From NCBI GenBank assembly GCA_018816735.1, contig JAHIVH010000013.1, positions 124,001 to 188,000 of the forward strand: DNA of 64,000 nucleotides, read 5' to 3'. The DNA comes from Pseudomonadota bacterium. Lineage in GTDB: Bacteria > Desulfobacterota > Desulfobacteria > Desulfobacterales > JAHIVH01. Under the pieces are notes generated by a model. The model was given only the letters and a program-made list of their open reading frames with translations, ran no database searches and had not been told where the DNA came from. Positions 37,203-46,726 of this stretch are shown here, in pieces (positions within the stretch are counted from its first letter, which is position 1; each line of letters opens with the position of its first letter). A program made the translations under genes and the position numbers.

Positions 37203-38363
37203 ATGGATAATAAAGATAAGCCACTGGTCACAGTGGCAGATATTTTCGGCACAATGGAATCCCGTGTGAATCCTGAAGGCGTCCAAGGTGTAACCGCCAA
37301 TTATGGTTATATCATTACAGGCGAAGGTGGCGGAGAATGGACCGTTTCAGTAAATAATGGAGATGTTGAAGTTAAAAATGGGATTCATAAACCTCAGGTC
37401 ACGACCACCTGTGCTGCTGAAGACTGGATAGCCATCACGCTGGGCAAACTGGATGGCATGTCGGCATTCACTTCAGGAAAACTGAAAGTCGAAGGTGATC
37501 TGGGATTGTTGGGCAAGGCTGCCAAATTTTTTCACAAATATACACCACCTGTGCCCGAGGTTACAGTAGCAGACATTTTCGGTACCATGGAATCCCGTGT
37601 GAATCCTGATGGTGTTAAGGGTATAACTGCCAATTACGGTTATGTGATCACCGGTGACGGCGGCGGGGAATGGACCGTTTGCGTTGCAGATGGCACCGTA
37701 AAGGTAAAAGAGGGATTGCATGATCCCAAAGTGACGACGACCTGTCAGGATGAAGACTGGATCGCCATTACGCTGGGCAAACTGGATGGTATGACGGCTT
37801 TCAGTTCAGGCAAATTGAAAGTGGATGGTGATTTGGGGCTTTTAGGTCCGGCCACCAAGTTCTTTAAAAAATATGTACCGGCATCAGGCATGGAAGAAGA
37901 AGTCGGCGAAGAGTTGATTGTTCTCAAACAGATTCTTTCCCTTCCTCAGAAATTTTCCACTGGGAAAGTAATGGGCAAATTTTTAAACGCGTTGAAAGAC
38001 AAAAAAATACTGGCCAACAAATGTCCCAAATGCGGCAGGCTTCAGCTTCCGCCGCGGGAAGTTTGCGCGATATGCGTTGTCAGGGCGGATCAATGGGTGG
38101 AAGTGGGACCGGAAGGTTCTATAGCAACACCGGATATCGCTTATTACGCCAGCCCTGATCCACTGACAGGAGAAAGCAGGGAAACCCCATATTGTTCGGC
38201 TCACTTTTTACTGGATGGATGCAAGGATCACGAAACACTCTGGCATGAATTAAAAGATGAAGATCTGCCCAAAGCAAAAAAAGGTGTGCGCGTGCGTCCC
38301 GTATGGAATGAAGAAAGAATTGGCGCAATTACAGACATTAAATATTTTGAAGTGATTGACTGA
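37203..38363 (+). CDS. Tandem SCP2 repeats fused to a DUF35 (Zn ribbon/OB) domain
   Basis: This 386-residue protein follows an AGGAGGAATC site. Residues 9-113 and 120-224 are two SCP2-type sterol/acyl-carrier domains, about 79% identical to each other by my count. After a linker, a DUF35 domain runs from about residue 255 to the end: a rubredoxin-like Zn ribbon KCPKCGRLQLPPREVCAIC followed by an OB-like fold. DUF35 proteins bind thiolase-fold partners and help position CoA substrates. The SCP2 part could carry a hydrophobic acyl-CoA. The paralogue at 43286 has only one SCP2 domain. Confidence 0.87.
   Translation: MDNKDKPLVTVADIFGTMESRVNPEGVQGVTANYGYIITGEGGGEWTVSVNNGDVEVKNGIHKPQVTTTCAAEDWIAITLGKLDGMSAFTSGKLKVEGDLGLLGKAAKFFHKYTPPVPEVTVADIFGTMESRVNPDGVKGITANYGYVITGDGGGEWTVCVADGTVKVKEGLHDPKVTTTCQDEDWIAITLGKLDGMTAFSSGKLKVDGDLGLLGPATKFFKKYVPASGMEEEVGEELIVLKQILSLPQKFSTGKVMGKFLNALKDKKILANKCPKCGRLQLPPREVCAICVVRADQWVEVGPEGSIATPDIAYYASPDPLTGESRETPYCSAHFLLDGCKDHETLWHELKDEDLPKAKKGVRVRPVWNEERIGAITDIKYFEVID
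37227..37874 (+). repeat. Intragenic tandem duplication of the SCP2 domain
   Basis: Two in-frame units (37227-37541 and 37560-37874, period 333 bp) encode the SCP2 domain twice. They share 83 of 105 residues by eye, and the DNA is also clearly similar. Differences are mostly conservative and scattered. The duplication is therefore recent relative to the split from the single-SCP2 paralogue at 43286. Confidence 0.9.
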
Positions 38364-38388
38364 TTTTTGTCTAAAATAAGGAGTCCTC

Positions 38389-38847
38389 ATGAATATAGAA
38401 AAAGACAATCAATTTGTAATTGAAGGAAAACTGGCTCTCCCTTATCAGTATTTTTCAGGAAGAACCGGCAGCCGTTTTTTAATCCGTTTAAGAGATGACA
38501 AAAAAATAAACGGTTTGAAGTGCAATGCCTGCAACAAAGTGTTTGTTCCCCCCCGATCAACGTGTGAAATCTGTGGGGAAACCATCCAGGATAACTGGGT
38601 AGAAGTAAAAGATACCGGTACGGTAACCGGTTTCACCGTCGTTCGTTATTCGGAACCTCACCAACCTGTTAAAGCCCCTTATATTCTTGCTTTAATTAAG
38701 TTGGACGGTGCAGACACGCCTTTTGCACATATTGTGCAGGGAATAGCGATTGAAAACATGAAGGTTGGATTAAAGGTAAAAGCCAAATTTGCAGAAAAAA
38801 CCACTTCAACGATCATGGATATCAATTGCTTTATGCCAGCAGGATAA
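38389..38847 (+). CDS. Stand-alone DUF35 protein (Zn ribbon plus OB fold) 1
   Basis: This 152-residue protein has a Zn ribbon (KCNACNKVFVPPRSTCEIC) and a C-terminal OB-like domain (VTGFTVVRYSEPHQP). It resembles the accessory subunit that partners thiolase-fold enzymes, for example in benzylsuccinate degradation and archaeal acetyl-CoA condensation. It follows the SCP2-DUF35 gene after 25 nt with an AAGGAG site. Its closest relative in the window is at 44146-44613. It closes the first module. Confidence 0.87.
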   Translation: MNIEKDNQFVIEGKLALPYQYFSGRTGSRFLIRLRDDKKINGLKCNACNKVFVPPRSTCEICGETIQDNWVEVKDTGTVTGFTVVRYSEPHQPVKAPYILALIKLDGADTPFAHIVQGIAIENMKVGLKVKAKFAEKTTSTIMDINCFMPAG

Positions 38848-39051
38848 TCTGAAGGATAGACAGATTTGATGGAAGTTGCCGTGGGGGCATGGTTTTATTT
38901 TAAGAAACAGGAGATTTAATGGGATGATATTCGTTCAAGGACCAGGGTTTCAGGCCGCTTAATTAAATGCAGAGGCTTTCCTGAATGACAGGCGGCAGCC
39001 TTGACCGTACTTTTATTCCTTTTTTAAAGCAAATATTAAGGGGTGATTTCA

Positions 39052-40848
39052 ATGGAAAAAACAATTAATGAGGCTTTCAGGAATCGCGTTAAAAAGTACA
39101 AGGGCAGGATTGCTATTGAAAAAAAGTTGAATGGAAAATGGGAGCAGGCCTCCTGGAACAAATACTATGAATGTGCAAGGGCTGTCGGACTTGCACTTCA
39201 TAGAGAGAATATTCAAAAAGGTGATAAAATCGCCATTCTCTCCGAAAACCGGCTGGAATGGCTTTACACAGATATGGGGGCCCTGGGAGCAGGTATATGT
39301 GTGGTCCCCATTTACACAACGCTTCTATCAGATGAAGTTGAATATATTGTCAATCATTCGGAAGCAAAGGTCATTTTTGTTGAAAACCAGACGCAGCTTG
39401 AGAAGGCCCTTGCGAGCATCGGAAACTGTCCTGATCTGAAAAAGATTGTCGTCCTGAACAATGATACGGGTCGTGCTAAAAGCGACAAAGTCATCAGTTT
39501 TAAAGATTTTATCGAGCAGGGTACGCAGGTATACTTAAACAATCCCGACCTTTTTGAAAAACTTTCAGACGCTGTAAAACCAGAGGATCTTGCGACCATC
39601 GTCTATACATCCGGGACGACAGGTGTGCCCAAAGGAGCGATGATTAGCCATAATAACATTATGGCCGTTATTCGATCTTTGGAGGCGATTAAGCCCCAGT
39701 TTGCATATGAAACCGATCAGACAGTCCCTTTTCTTCCTTTGAGTCATGTCTTCGAAAGGATGGCAGGCCATTTTTACGGTCTGTATACGGGATTAACCGC
39801 TTCTTATGCAGAAAGCATCCAGACGTTTGCTGAAGACATAAAAGAAAAACGTCCAACAGTTGTACTTGCTGTCCCCAGGGTGTGCGAAAAAGTATATCAA
39901 AAAATATTAATGCAGGTTGAAAACCAGCCGAAATGGCGTCAAAAAGTATTTCACTGGGGATATGATATCGGTGTAACCATCAGTGAGCTTAGAGAAAAGA
40001 AAAAACCCATCCCTTACTTTCTCGATGTTAAATATAAAGTGGCATATAATCTTATTTTCAAAAAACTGGCCGAAGCACTTGGCGGCAGGGTTCGATGGAT
40101 GACTGCTTCCGGCGCACCTACATCAAGAGATATTATCCTGTTCTTTAATGCCGCAGGCATTCAGGTCATTGAAGGTTATGGCATGACGGAATGTTGTGCG
40201 CCAGCCACCATGAGTAATCTTGAAGATTACAGAATCGGCACTGTCGGTAAGGCACTTCCCTTTGTGGATGTCAAACTAGATAAGGATGGTGAAATCCTCA
40301 TTAAAGGAGAAAATGTATTTGCCGGTTACTGGAAAATGGAAACTGAAACCAAAGCGGCAACTACTTCTGATGGCTATCTGAGAACAGGTGATATCGGCGA
40401 GTTTGAAGATGGATTTTTAAAAATTACGGATCGCAAGAAGGATCTCATTATTACGTCAGGCGGAAAAAATATCGCACCTCAGAAAATCGAAGGTCTGTTT
40501 AAATTCGATCCGCTTTTTTCCCAGTTCATTGTGATTGGCGAAAGGAAAAATTATTTGTCAGCGCTTGTGAATATCAATCTTGAACAAGCCGAGTTGATCG
40601 CCAGGCAGGAAAATATAGCCTTTAGTAATCCAATGGACCTTCTGGAAAATAAACAATTCCTGTCCATTATCGACAAACGCGTGGCAGACCGGAATACCCA
40701 TTTGGCCAAATATGAGACAATCAAGAAATACAGAATCATCAAAAAAGAATTTTCCCAGGAATCCGGCGAATTGACTGCCTCACTGAAAATGAAGCGAAAC
40801 GTAATTTATAATATTTATAAAAGTGAAATTGACTCCATGTATGCATGA
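39052..40848 (+). CDS. Long-chain-type acyl-CoA synthetase (AMP-forming)
   Basis: The ATG at 39052 is preferred over a GTG three codons upstream because an AAGGGG site lies 8 nt before it. The 598-residue enzyme has the P-loop YTSGTTGVPKGA, the later GYGMTE motif and the hinge DRKKDLIITSGGKNIAPQ. It activates a fatty or other carboxylic acid to its acyl-CoA with ATP. It lies between the two thiolase-like modules and probably feeds both. The acid it prefers cannot be read from the motifs. Confidence 0.92.
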   Translation: MEKTINEAFRNRVKKYKGRIAIEKKLNGKWEQASWNKYYECARAVGLALHRENIQKGDKIAILSENRLEWLYTDMGALGAGICVVPIYTTLLSDEVEYIVNHSEAKVIFVENQTQLEKALASIGNCPDLKKIVVLNNDTGRAKSDKVISFKDFIEQGTQVYLNNPDLFEKLSDAVKPEDLATIVYTSGTTGVPKGAMISHNNIMAVIRSLEAIKPQFAYETDQTVPFLPLSHVFERMAGHFYGLYTGLTASYAESIQTFAEDIKEKRPTVVLAVPRVCEKVYQKILMQVENQPKWRQKVFHWGYDIGVTISELREKKKPIPYFLDVKYKVAYNLIFKKLAEALGGRVRWMTASGAPTSRDIILFFNAAGIQVIEGYGMTECCAPATMSNLEDYRIGTVGKALPFVDVKLDKDGEILIKGENVFAGYWKMETETKAATTSDGYLRTGDIGEFEDGFLKITDRKKDLIITSGGKNIAPQKIEGLFKFDPLFSQFIVIGERKNYLSALVNINLEQAELIARQENIAFSNPMDLLENKQFLSIIDKRVADRNTHLAKYETIKKYRIIKKEFSQESGELTASLKMKRNVIYNIYKSEIDSMYA

Positions 40849-40925
40849 TCTGTTCATGGATTCATGTGGAATTTGAGTTTTGACATCCTAACAAATAAGG
40901 CGAATTTTTAGCGAAAGGAGAACAG

Positions 40926-42071
40926 ATGAGCCGGCGAGTTGCTGTTTGTGCTGTGGCACAGATAAAAAATGAGCCTGATATCTGGTACCAGCGATTTCAG
41001 GGAATGCTTCTAGAATGCTTTGAAGAACTTATAAAAAAAACGGGCGTTACGTTCGATATGGATAAGGGGATTCGGAATATTGTTACCTGTTCGGACGATG
41101 TGTTTGACGCCCGGACGATTTCTGATAGCGGTATGGCCGATGTTGTGGGCGCACACCTGAGAGGTGAGAAAAAATCAGCACAGAATGGCATCAATGCGTT
41201 AGGTTATGGCATGTCCATGATTCTTTCAGGGCATGATGATCTGGTGCTTGTAATGGGCCACTGCAAGGAATCTCAATCCGAAAGCCGTAATATGTGTACT
41301 AATCTGGCATATGATCCCTTTTATTTAAGACCTCTCGGGCTCGATTTTCTAAATGTCAGTGCGTTTCAGGCAAGGGAATTTATGAAGAAGTCCAATATTA
41401 CGGACGAGCATCTTGCCAAGATAGTGGTTCGATCGAGAAAAAACGCTTCCAAAAACCCATTTGCCAGGGAAAATGGAAGCATTTCCGAAAAGGATGTCAT
41501 CTCATCGCCATATCTGTCTGATCCGGTAAGAGAACTGCATCAATATCCGGTTACTGACTGGGCGGTAGGTCTTTTGCTGTGCTGCGAGGAAAGAGCGAAC
41601 GAATTTACGGATAAACCTGTTTGGCTGACAGGCTTTGGAAATTGCATGGACAGCTATTTCCCCGGAGACAGAGAACTTACATCAAATTTTGCACTCAAAA
41701 AAGCCGCAGCCCGTGCTTACAAAATGGCAGGGGTTAAAGATCCCAAAACTGACATCGACCTTTTTGAACTCAATGATGCCATTGCCTATCAATTACCACT
41801 GTGGGCTGAAGGATTAGGGCTTGTTCCTGAAGGAGAGAGTGATTTATGGGTTGAAAGTGATGGTATGGACCGTCACCATGTCAACCTGTCAGGTGGCATG
41901 TTAAATGGTAACCCCATCATGCTGAGTGGTTTAGCGAGAGCTGTTGAGTGCTTCCTGCAGCTTCGGGGAGAGGCTGAAAATCGTCAGGTCGATGGTGTGA
42001 AGCGAGCACTCGCCCATGGAACGACCGGTGGTGCAGGGCAGCATCATGGTGTGATCATTTTAGAGAAGTAA
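40926..42071 (+). CDS. Thiolase-like protein A2 (paralogue of A1)
   Basis: This 381-residue protein is a clear paralogue of the gene at 34802, the same length and with conserved blocks such as DDVFDARTISD and MGHCKESQ. The Cys position is Ala85 (SAQNGINAL) and the GHP motif reads GNP, so it too lacks the thiolase catalytic residues; the HDCF region reads LNDAIAYQ. A GAAAGGAG site precedes it. It starts the second module. Whether A2 makes a mixed complex with module-1 proteins is unknown. Confidence 0.85.
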   Translation: MSRRVAVCAVAQIKNEPDIWYQRFQGMLLECFEELIKKTGVTFDMDKGIRNIVTCSDDVFDARTISDSGMADVVGAHLRGEKKSAQNGINALGYGMSMILSGHDDLVLVMGHCKESQSESRNMCTNLAYDPFYLRPLGLDFLNVSAFQAREFMKKSNITDEHLAKIVVRSRKNASKNPFARENGSISEKDVISSPYLSDPVRELHQYPVTDWAVGLLLCCEERANEFTDKPVWLTGFGNCMDSYFPGDRELTSNFALKKAAARAYKMAGVKDPKTDIDLFELNDAIAYQLPLWAEGLGLVPEGESDLWVESDGMDRHHVNLSGGMLNGNPIMLSGLARAVECFLQLRGEAENRQVDGVKRALAHGTTGGAGQHHGVIILEK

Positions 42072-42081
42072 GGGGGGGATA

Positions 42082-43275
42082 ATGGGACACAGAAAAAAAA
42101 ATAGAAACGTTGGCATTGTTGGCATCGGGGAAACCAAATTTTCCAGTCACAGGGAAGATGTCAACCAGCCTGAAATGATAAACGAAGCTGTTAGGGACGC
42201 ACTGAATGACGCCGGACTTTCTATAGATGACGTAGAATGCGTGGTTCACGGGAATATGGAACTTTTTGAGATGATTCATCAGCCGGATTTGTGGCACACT
42301 CTGGGAACAGGCGCTTATGGAAAAGATGCCTATCGCTTGACGACCGGTGGAACGACTGGTGGAACCCTGGTCGCTGCTGCGGATAATCTGGTCGCGTCTG
42401 GTATGTACGATGTGGTTCTTGCAATTGGATTTGAAAAACTTCAGGAAGGTCACACAACAGGGGGCATTACCAATATGGCGGATCCCTTGTGGGCCCGAAA
42501 ACTACAATCCGGAGCACTGACAGATTCTGCAGCTGTAAAGGTGATAGCTGAGTTTGGGGAAGAACGTGCAAAACGGGCTGCAATGACCTATCGAATCATC
42601 ATGGATAAACATGCATGCCTCAATCCCAATTCACATCGGGCATTCGGTCTTGACTGGGATCAAATGGACGATCTTATAAAAAATTCACCACCCCTTATAG
42701 GCAACCTGAGATTGATCCATATGTGCTCTCAATCCGATGGGGCTTGCGCCATGATTTTTGCCTCAGAAGAAAAGGCGAAATCGATAACAGATAAACCCGT
42801 GTGGGTCAGAGATCATATATGCATTCATCGGGAAGAAACCTTGAACCTCTGCAATAATTATTATCCCAATCAAACGACCCATAAATTTGCAGCCGAAAAA
42901 CTGTATGAAAGAAATGGTATTACAGACCCAGTGGAATATTTTGATGTTTTTGAAATGTATGACCCTTCGGCCTGGTGGGGAATGGACTGGATAAGAGATT
43001 TTTTCCTTCTGAAAGATGATGAGCACATCAAATTAATCGAAAACAAGGACATCATGATTGATGGTAAAATTCCTATCAATCCTTCTGGAGGTGTTATTGC
43101 CGCAAATCCGATAGGGGCGACAGCTATGGTAAGAGTGGCCGAAGCCGCAAAACAGATTCGAGGGAATGCCGGCCCCCATCAGATTCCCAGGCAGGTCAAT
43201 CACGCGCTTGCTTCATCTTTTGGTGGTACAATGTGGACGATTCTTTTCATGCTCGAAAAAGAATTAAACTGGTAA
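42082..43275 (+). CDS. Thiolase-like protein B2 (paralogue of B1)
   Basis: This 397-residue protein is a paralogue of B1, sharing HGNMELFEM, HQPDLWHTLGTG and the C-terminal INPSGGV block. Gly90 sits at the Cys position (LTTGGTTGGT), the HDCF place reads EMYDPSAWW with Tyr, and the GHP motif is ANP. It follows A2 after 10 nt behind AGGGGGGGAT. Conservation of Tyr in both B copies supports a real catalytic role for it. Confidence 0.85.
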   Translation: MGHRKKNRNVGIVGIGETKFSSHREDVNQPEMINEAVRDALNDAGLSIDDVECVVHGNMELFEMIHQPDLWHTLGTGAYGKDAYRLTTGGTTGGTLVAAADNLVASGMYDVVLAIGFEKLQEGHTTGGITNMADPLWARKLQSGALTDSAAVKVIAEFGEERAKRAAMTYRIIMDKHACLNPNSHRAFGLDWDQMDDLIKNSPPLIGNLRLIHMCSQSDGACAMIFASEEKAKSITDKPVWVRDHICIHREETLNLCNNYYPNQTTHKFAAEKLYERNGITDPVEYFDVFEMYDPSAWWGMDWIRDFFLLKDDEHIKLIENKDIMIDGKIPINPSGGVIAANPIGATAMVRVAEAAKQIRGNAGPHQIPRQVNHALASSFGGTMWTILFMLEKELNW

Positions 43276-43285
43276 GGGGGAAATC

Positions 43286-44134
43286 ATGACTAAATATTTT
43301 GGCGTGGCAATAGATGACATCTTCAATTCAATGGCAGAAAGGTTCCGGCCGGAAGGAGCCGCAGATGTTGATGTGAAGGTGGGATATGATATACGAGAAT
43401 TCGGGAAAAGGAAACTTGTTATCAGTAACAGGAAAATGTCATTGGAGAAGACGGATGACCTCTCGGATTGTAATGCCGTCATTAAGACAGATGAGAGAAC
43501 ATTCGTAGGCGTCACCGTCGGCAAGATCGAAACCATGGAAGCGATTATAGCCTTAAAATTCCGGGTAAAAGGTGATCAGGGCGTATTGGCGTTATTACCT
43601 CGGCTTTTTTTAAAACTCAGCACTCAGGAAAAGGATGTGAAACAGGAGCAGGAGTTGCTTGTTCTAAAAAAAGTCATATCTGTGAAACAGAAATTCGCCA
43701 CAGGCCCTGTTATGGGTAAGTTTCTCAAAGGTTTGAAAGAGGAGAAAGTACTGGCTATAAAATGTCCCGAATGCGGAAGACTTCAATCTCCACCCAGAGA
43801 AGTATGTGCCATTTGCCGGGTCAAAAATACGGAATGGGTAGAAGTAGGCCCTGAAGGTGAACTTCGAATGCTCGAATACTGTTATTACGCCAGTCCCGAT
43901 CCTTTGACAGGTGAAACAAGAGAAACACCATATGGTGCAATAGGTGTTCTTCTTGACAAATGTAAAGATGAAGAAGTATTCTGGCATCTCTTGAACCCTG
44001 CTCACCTGGATAGGGTAAAAATGGGGATTGTACTTGGCGAAAAGGTTATCAAAGGTACAAGACTCCGTCCGGTATGGTCCGAGAATAGAACCGGAAGTAT
44101 AAATGATATCAAATATTTTGAAATTGCTGAATGA
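43286..44134 (+). CDS. Single SCP2 domain fused to DUF35
   Basis: This 282-residue protein has one SCP2 domain (residues 1-112) and a DUF35 domain with Zn ribbon KCPECGRLQSPPREVCAIC. It is the counterpart of the double-SCP2 protein at 37203, which has gained a second copy. It starts 10 nt after B2 with an AAGGGGG site. Both copies keep the linker VLKxxxSxxxKFxTGxVMGKF ahead of the Zn ribbon, suggesting a fixed spacing between lipid-carrier and partner-binding parts. Confidence 0.86.
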   Translation: MTKYFGVAIDDIFNSMAERFRPEGAADVDVKVGYDIREFGKRKLVISNRKMSLEKTDDLSDCNAVIKTDERTFVGVTVGKIETMEAIIALKFRVKGDQGVLALLPRLFLKLSTQEKDVKQEQELLVLKKVISVKQKFATGPVMGKFLKGLKEEKVLAIKCPECGRLQSPPREVCAICRVKNTEWVEVGPEGELRMLEYCYYASPDPLTGETRETPYGAIGVLLDKCKDEEVFWHLLNPAHLDRVKMGIVLGEKVIKGTRLRPVWSENRTGSINDIKYFEIAE

Positions 44135-44145
44135 GGAGTAATGCC

Positions 44146-44613
44146 ATGAAAAAAGAGAAAGATTTTGATATAAATAATTGTTATACGATATCAGGAAAAT
44201 TGGCTTTACCTTATACATATTTTGCCGGCCGGACAGGAAGTACATTTATTACCCATATCCGGGATAATAAAAAAATCATGGGTGTCAGATGCAATCATTG
44301 CAATAAAGTCTTCATACCGCCGCGGCAGACTTGTGAAAAATGCTTGTCAATGATCAGTGATAATTGGGTAGAACTTGAAAATCAAGGTGAGATCCTGAAC
44401 TATACGGTTGTGCGTTATGACGATAATCATCTACCTCGAAAAGCACCTTTTATTCTTGCAATGATAAAACTCGGAAAAGCAGATACTCCTGTCATTCATA
44501 TCGTCGAAGGGATTTCCATAAACGATGTCAAAGAAGGATTAAAAGTCAAAGCGGTCTTTGCTGAAAAAACAACAAATACAATCCTTGATATTGATCATTT
44601 TGAACCGGTTTAG
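44146..44613 (+). CDS. Stand-alone DUF35 protein (Zn ribbon plus OB fold) 2
   Basis: The ATG at 44146 is chosen over an in-frame ATG at 44131 because GAGGAGTAATGCC lies just before it. The 155-residue protein has the Zn ribbon RCNHCNKVFIPPRQTCEKC and an OB-like C-terminus (EILNYTVVRYDD). It is the counterpart of 38389-38847. Its start is 11 nt after the SCP2-DUF35 stop, and it ends module 2. Confidence 0.87.
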   Translation: MKKEKDFDINNCYTISGKLALPYTYFAGRTGSTFITHIRDNKKIMGVRCNHCNKVFIPPRQTCEKCLSMISDNWVELENQGEILNYTVVRYDDNHLPRKAPFILAMIKLGKADTPVIHIVEGISINDVKEGLKVKAVFAEKTTNTILDIDHFEPV

Positions 44614-44699
44614 AAATTTTATGAAATTCATTAACTGTTTGGAGGAGTTAACTGCATGCCAAATTCATTAACATTTGAATCAGGTGAAGGAGAGGTCAC

Positions 44700-45848
44700 A
44701 TGGATTTCGATTTGACGAATGAACAGGAAATGATCCGAAAAGAAGTGCGAAATTTTGCCAAAAAAGAGGTGGCACCTATTGCACCTGAACTTGATGAAAA
44801 AGAGATGTTCTCCGTTGATCTAACAAAAAAAATGGGAGAAATAGGCCTTTTTGGCATGTTTGTGTCAGAAGAATATGAAGGTCAGGGACTTGATTATATC
44901 TCCTATATCATTGCTGTTGAAGAAATAGCCAGAGTCGACGGGTCACAGGCAGCAACAATTGCAGCCGGAAATTCATTGGGTATTGGCCCAATCTACTATT
45001 TTGGAACAGAGGCACAAAAAAAGAAGTATCTTCCCAAATTATGCAAGGGCGAAGCACTTTGGGGATTTGGGCTTACAGAGCCTACAGCAGGTTCTGATGC
45101 CGGCGGAAGCAAGACAACTGCCGTGCTGGATGGCAATGAGTGGGTCATTAACGGATCAAAGATTTTTATTACAAATGCGGCAAATGACATGACATTGGGT
45201 GTCACAGTCCAGGCCATCTCCGGTAAAAAGGAAAATGGAAGGCCTGAGTACTCCTGTTTTTTGGTAGAACCAGACACCCCAGGATTTAAAGCAGTGCCTA
45301 TGCATAAAAAAATGATGTGGCGCGCGTCCAATACCGCGGAACTCTATTTCGACAATGTCCGTATCCCCAAAGATAATATTTTAGGCAAAAAAGGAGACGG
45401 ATTTCATCAGATGCTTAAAACCCTTGATGGCGGACGCCTATCCATCGGTTCGATGGGTTTGGGTGGGGCTCAGGGTGCATATGATGCAGCGATCAAATAT
45501 GCCCAGGAAAGAGTTCAATTCGGACAACCGATCAGCAAATTCCAGGCCATTGCATTCAAACTTGCAGATTGCGCCACGGAAATTGAGTGTGCGCGAAATT
45601 TACTATACAAAGCCTGCTGGCTCAGAAATAAAAAAAGACCTTTTGAGAAAGAAGCGGCCATGGCAAAACTCTATTGCTCTGAATTGATGGGCAGAGTGGC
45701 CAATCATGCTGTCCAGATTCACGGTGGTTATGGTTTGATGAAAGACTACGGGGTTGAAAGATTTTATCGGGATCAGAAACTGCTCGACATTGGAGAAGGT
45801 ACGTCAGAAATTCAGCGCCTGGTTATATCAAGATATATTGGATGTTGA
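44700..45848 (+). CDS. Acyl-CoA dehydrogenase (short/branched-chain type)
   Basis: This 382-residue FAD enzyme introduces an alpha-beta double bond in an acyl-CoA. It has the FAD-binding segment LTEPTAGSDAGG, the SKIFITNA stretch and the C-terminal IGEGTSEIQ, in which Glu is at the usual SCAD/MCAD catalytic position. A GAAGGAGAGG site precedes the ATG. It is the first of five genes that resemble the liu/atu order. Substrate size is not determined by these motifs. Confidence 0.93.
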   Translation: MDFDLTNEQEMIRKEVRNFAKKEVAPIAPELDEKEMFSVDLTKKMGEIGLFGMFVSEEYEGQGLDYISYIIAVEEIARVDGSQAATIAAGNSLGIGPIYYFGTEAQKKKYLPKLCKGEALWGFGLTEPTAGSDAGGSKTTAVLDGNEWVINGSKIFITNAANDMTLGVTVQAISGKKENGRPEYSCFLVEPDTPGFKAVPMHKKMMWRASNTAELYFDNVRIPKDNILGKKGDGFHQMLKTLDGGRLSIGSMGLGGAQGAYDAAIKYAQERVQFGQPISKFQAIAFKLADCATEIECARNLLYKACWLRNKKRPFEKEAAMAKLYCSELMGRVANHAVQIHGGYGLMKDYGVERFYRDQKLLDIGEGTSEIQRLVISRYIGC

Positions 45849-45883
45849 TGATTAGTGGTTTAAAATAATCACAGGAGGCAAAA

Positions 45884-46666
45884 ATGCAAGAAGATGTTCT
45901 CTTGATAGAAGAAAAAAATCAAGTGGCATGGATTACATTGAACAGACCGGATGTAATGAATGCCTTTAATTTCAGTATGCTGAATGCACTTAACCAAGCC
46001 ATCGAGAACTTGAGATTTAGAAAGGATATCCGCGCCATCGTCATCACCGGAAAAGGTGAAAAATCATTCTGCAGTGGCGCCGATTTGAAAGAACGTGCGA
46101 CCCTAAGCGACATGGAAGTAAAACGATTTATTTTTACCATCAGAAATTTATTTACATCGATCGAGTATCTGGGGAAACCTGTCATTTCAGCGATAAACGG
46201 TGTTGCATTTGGCGGCGGGCTAGAATTGGCGCTATCCACCGATATTCGGATCGCCTCGAAAACGGCCATCATGGGACTTACTGAAACCCGGCTTGCCATT
46301 ATCCCTGGCGCCGGCGGCACCCAACGACTCCCCCGCCTGATCGGAAAAGGGAAGGCCAAAGAATTTATCTTTACCGGAAAAAGAGTCAGTGCGGATGAAG
46401 CGGAAAAGGTGGGCCTGGTGAATAAGGTCTGTGAGCCTGATCAGCTAATGGCAGAATGTGAAAAAATGACAGCCATGATTCTTGAAACAGGGCCAATTGC
46501 GATTGAACAAGCGAAATATGCCGTCAATCAAGGGTGTGAAACAGATCTTCACACGGGACTTGCAATTGAATCCAATGCCTATTGGATAACCATCCCAACT
46601 GAAGACCGACTGGAGGGGCTTGCTGCCTTCAGAGAGAAAAGGAAACCAGTTTTCAAAGGCAAATAA
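45884..46666 (+). CDS. Enoyl-CoA hydratase, AUH/LiuC-like
   Basis: This 260-residue crotonase-family enzyme has the oxyanion loop [17 protein letters not shown] and the catalytic segment [20 protein letters not shown]. The latter is very close to AUH/LiuC 3-methylglutaconyl-CoA hydratases, which keep [20 protein letters not shown]. The operon context (MCC-beta-like and HMG-CoA-lyase-like neighbours) supports a methylglutaconyl-type substrate, but plain enoyl-CoA hydration cannot be excluded. An AGGAGG site precedes it. Confidence 0.9.
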   Translation: [260 protein letters not shown]

Positions 46667-46726
46667 AGAAGATTTCTTAATTGATGACGTTACCTTCATG
46701 ATCAACTCTTTACATGGAAAGAAAAG

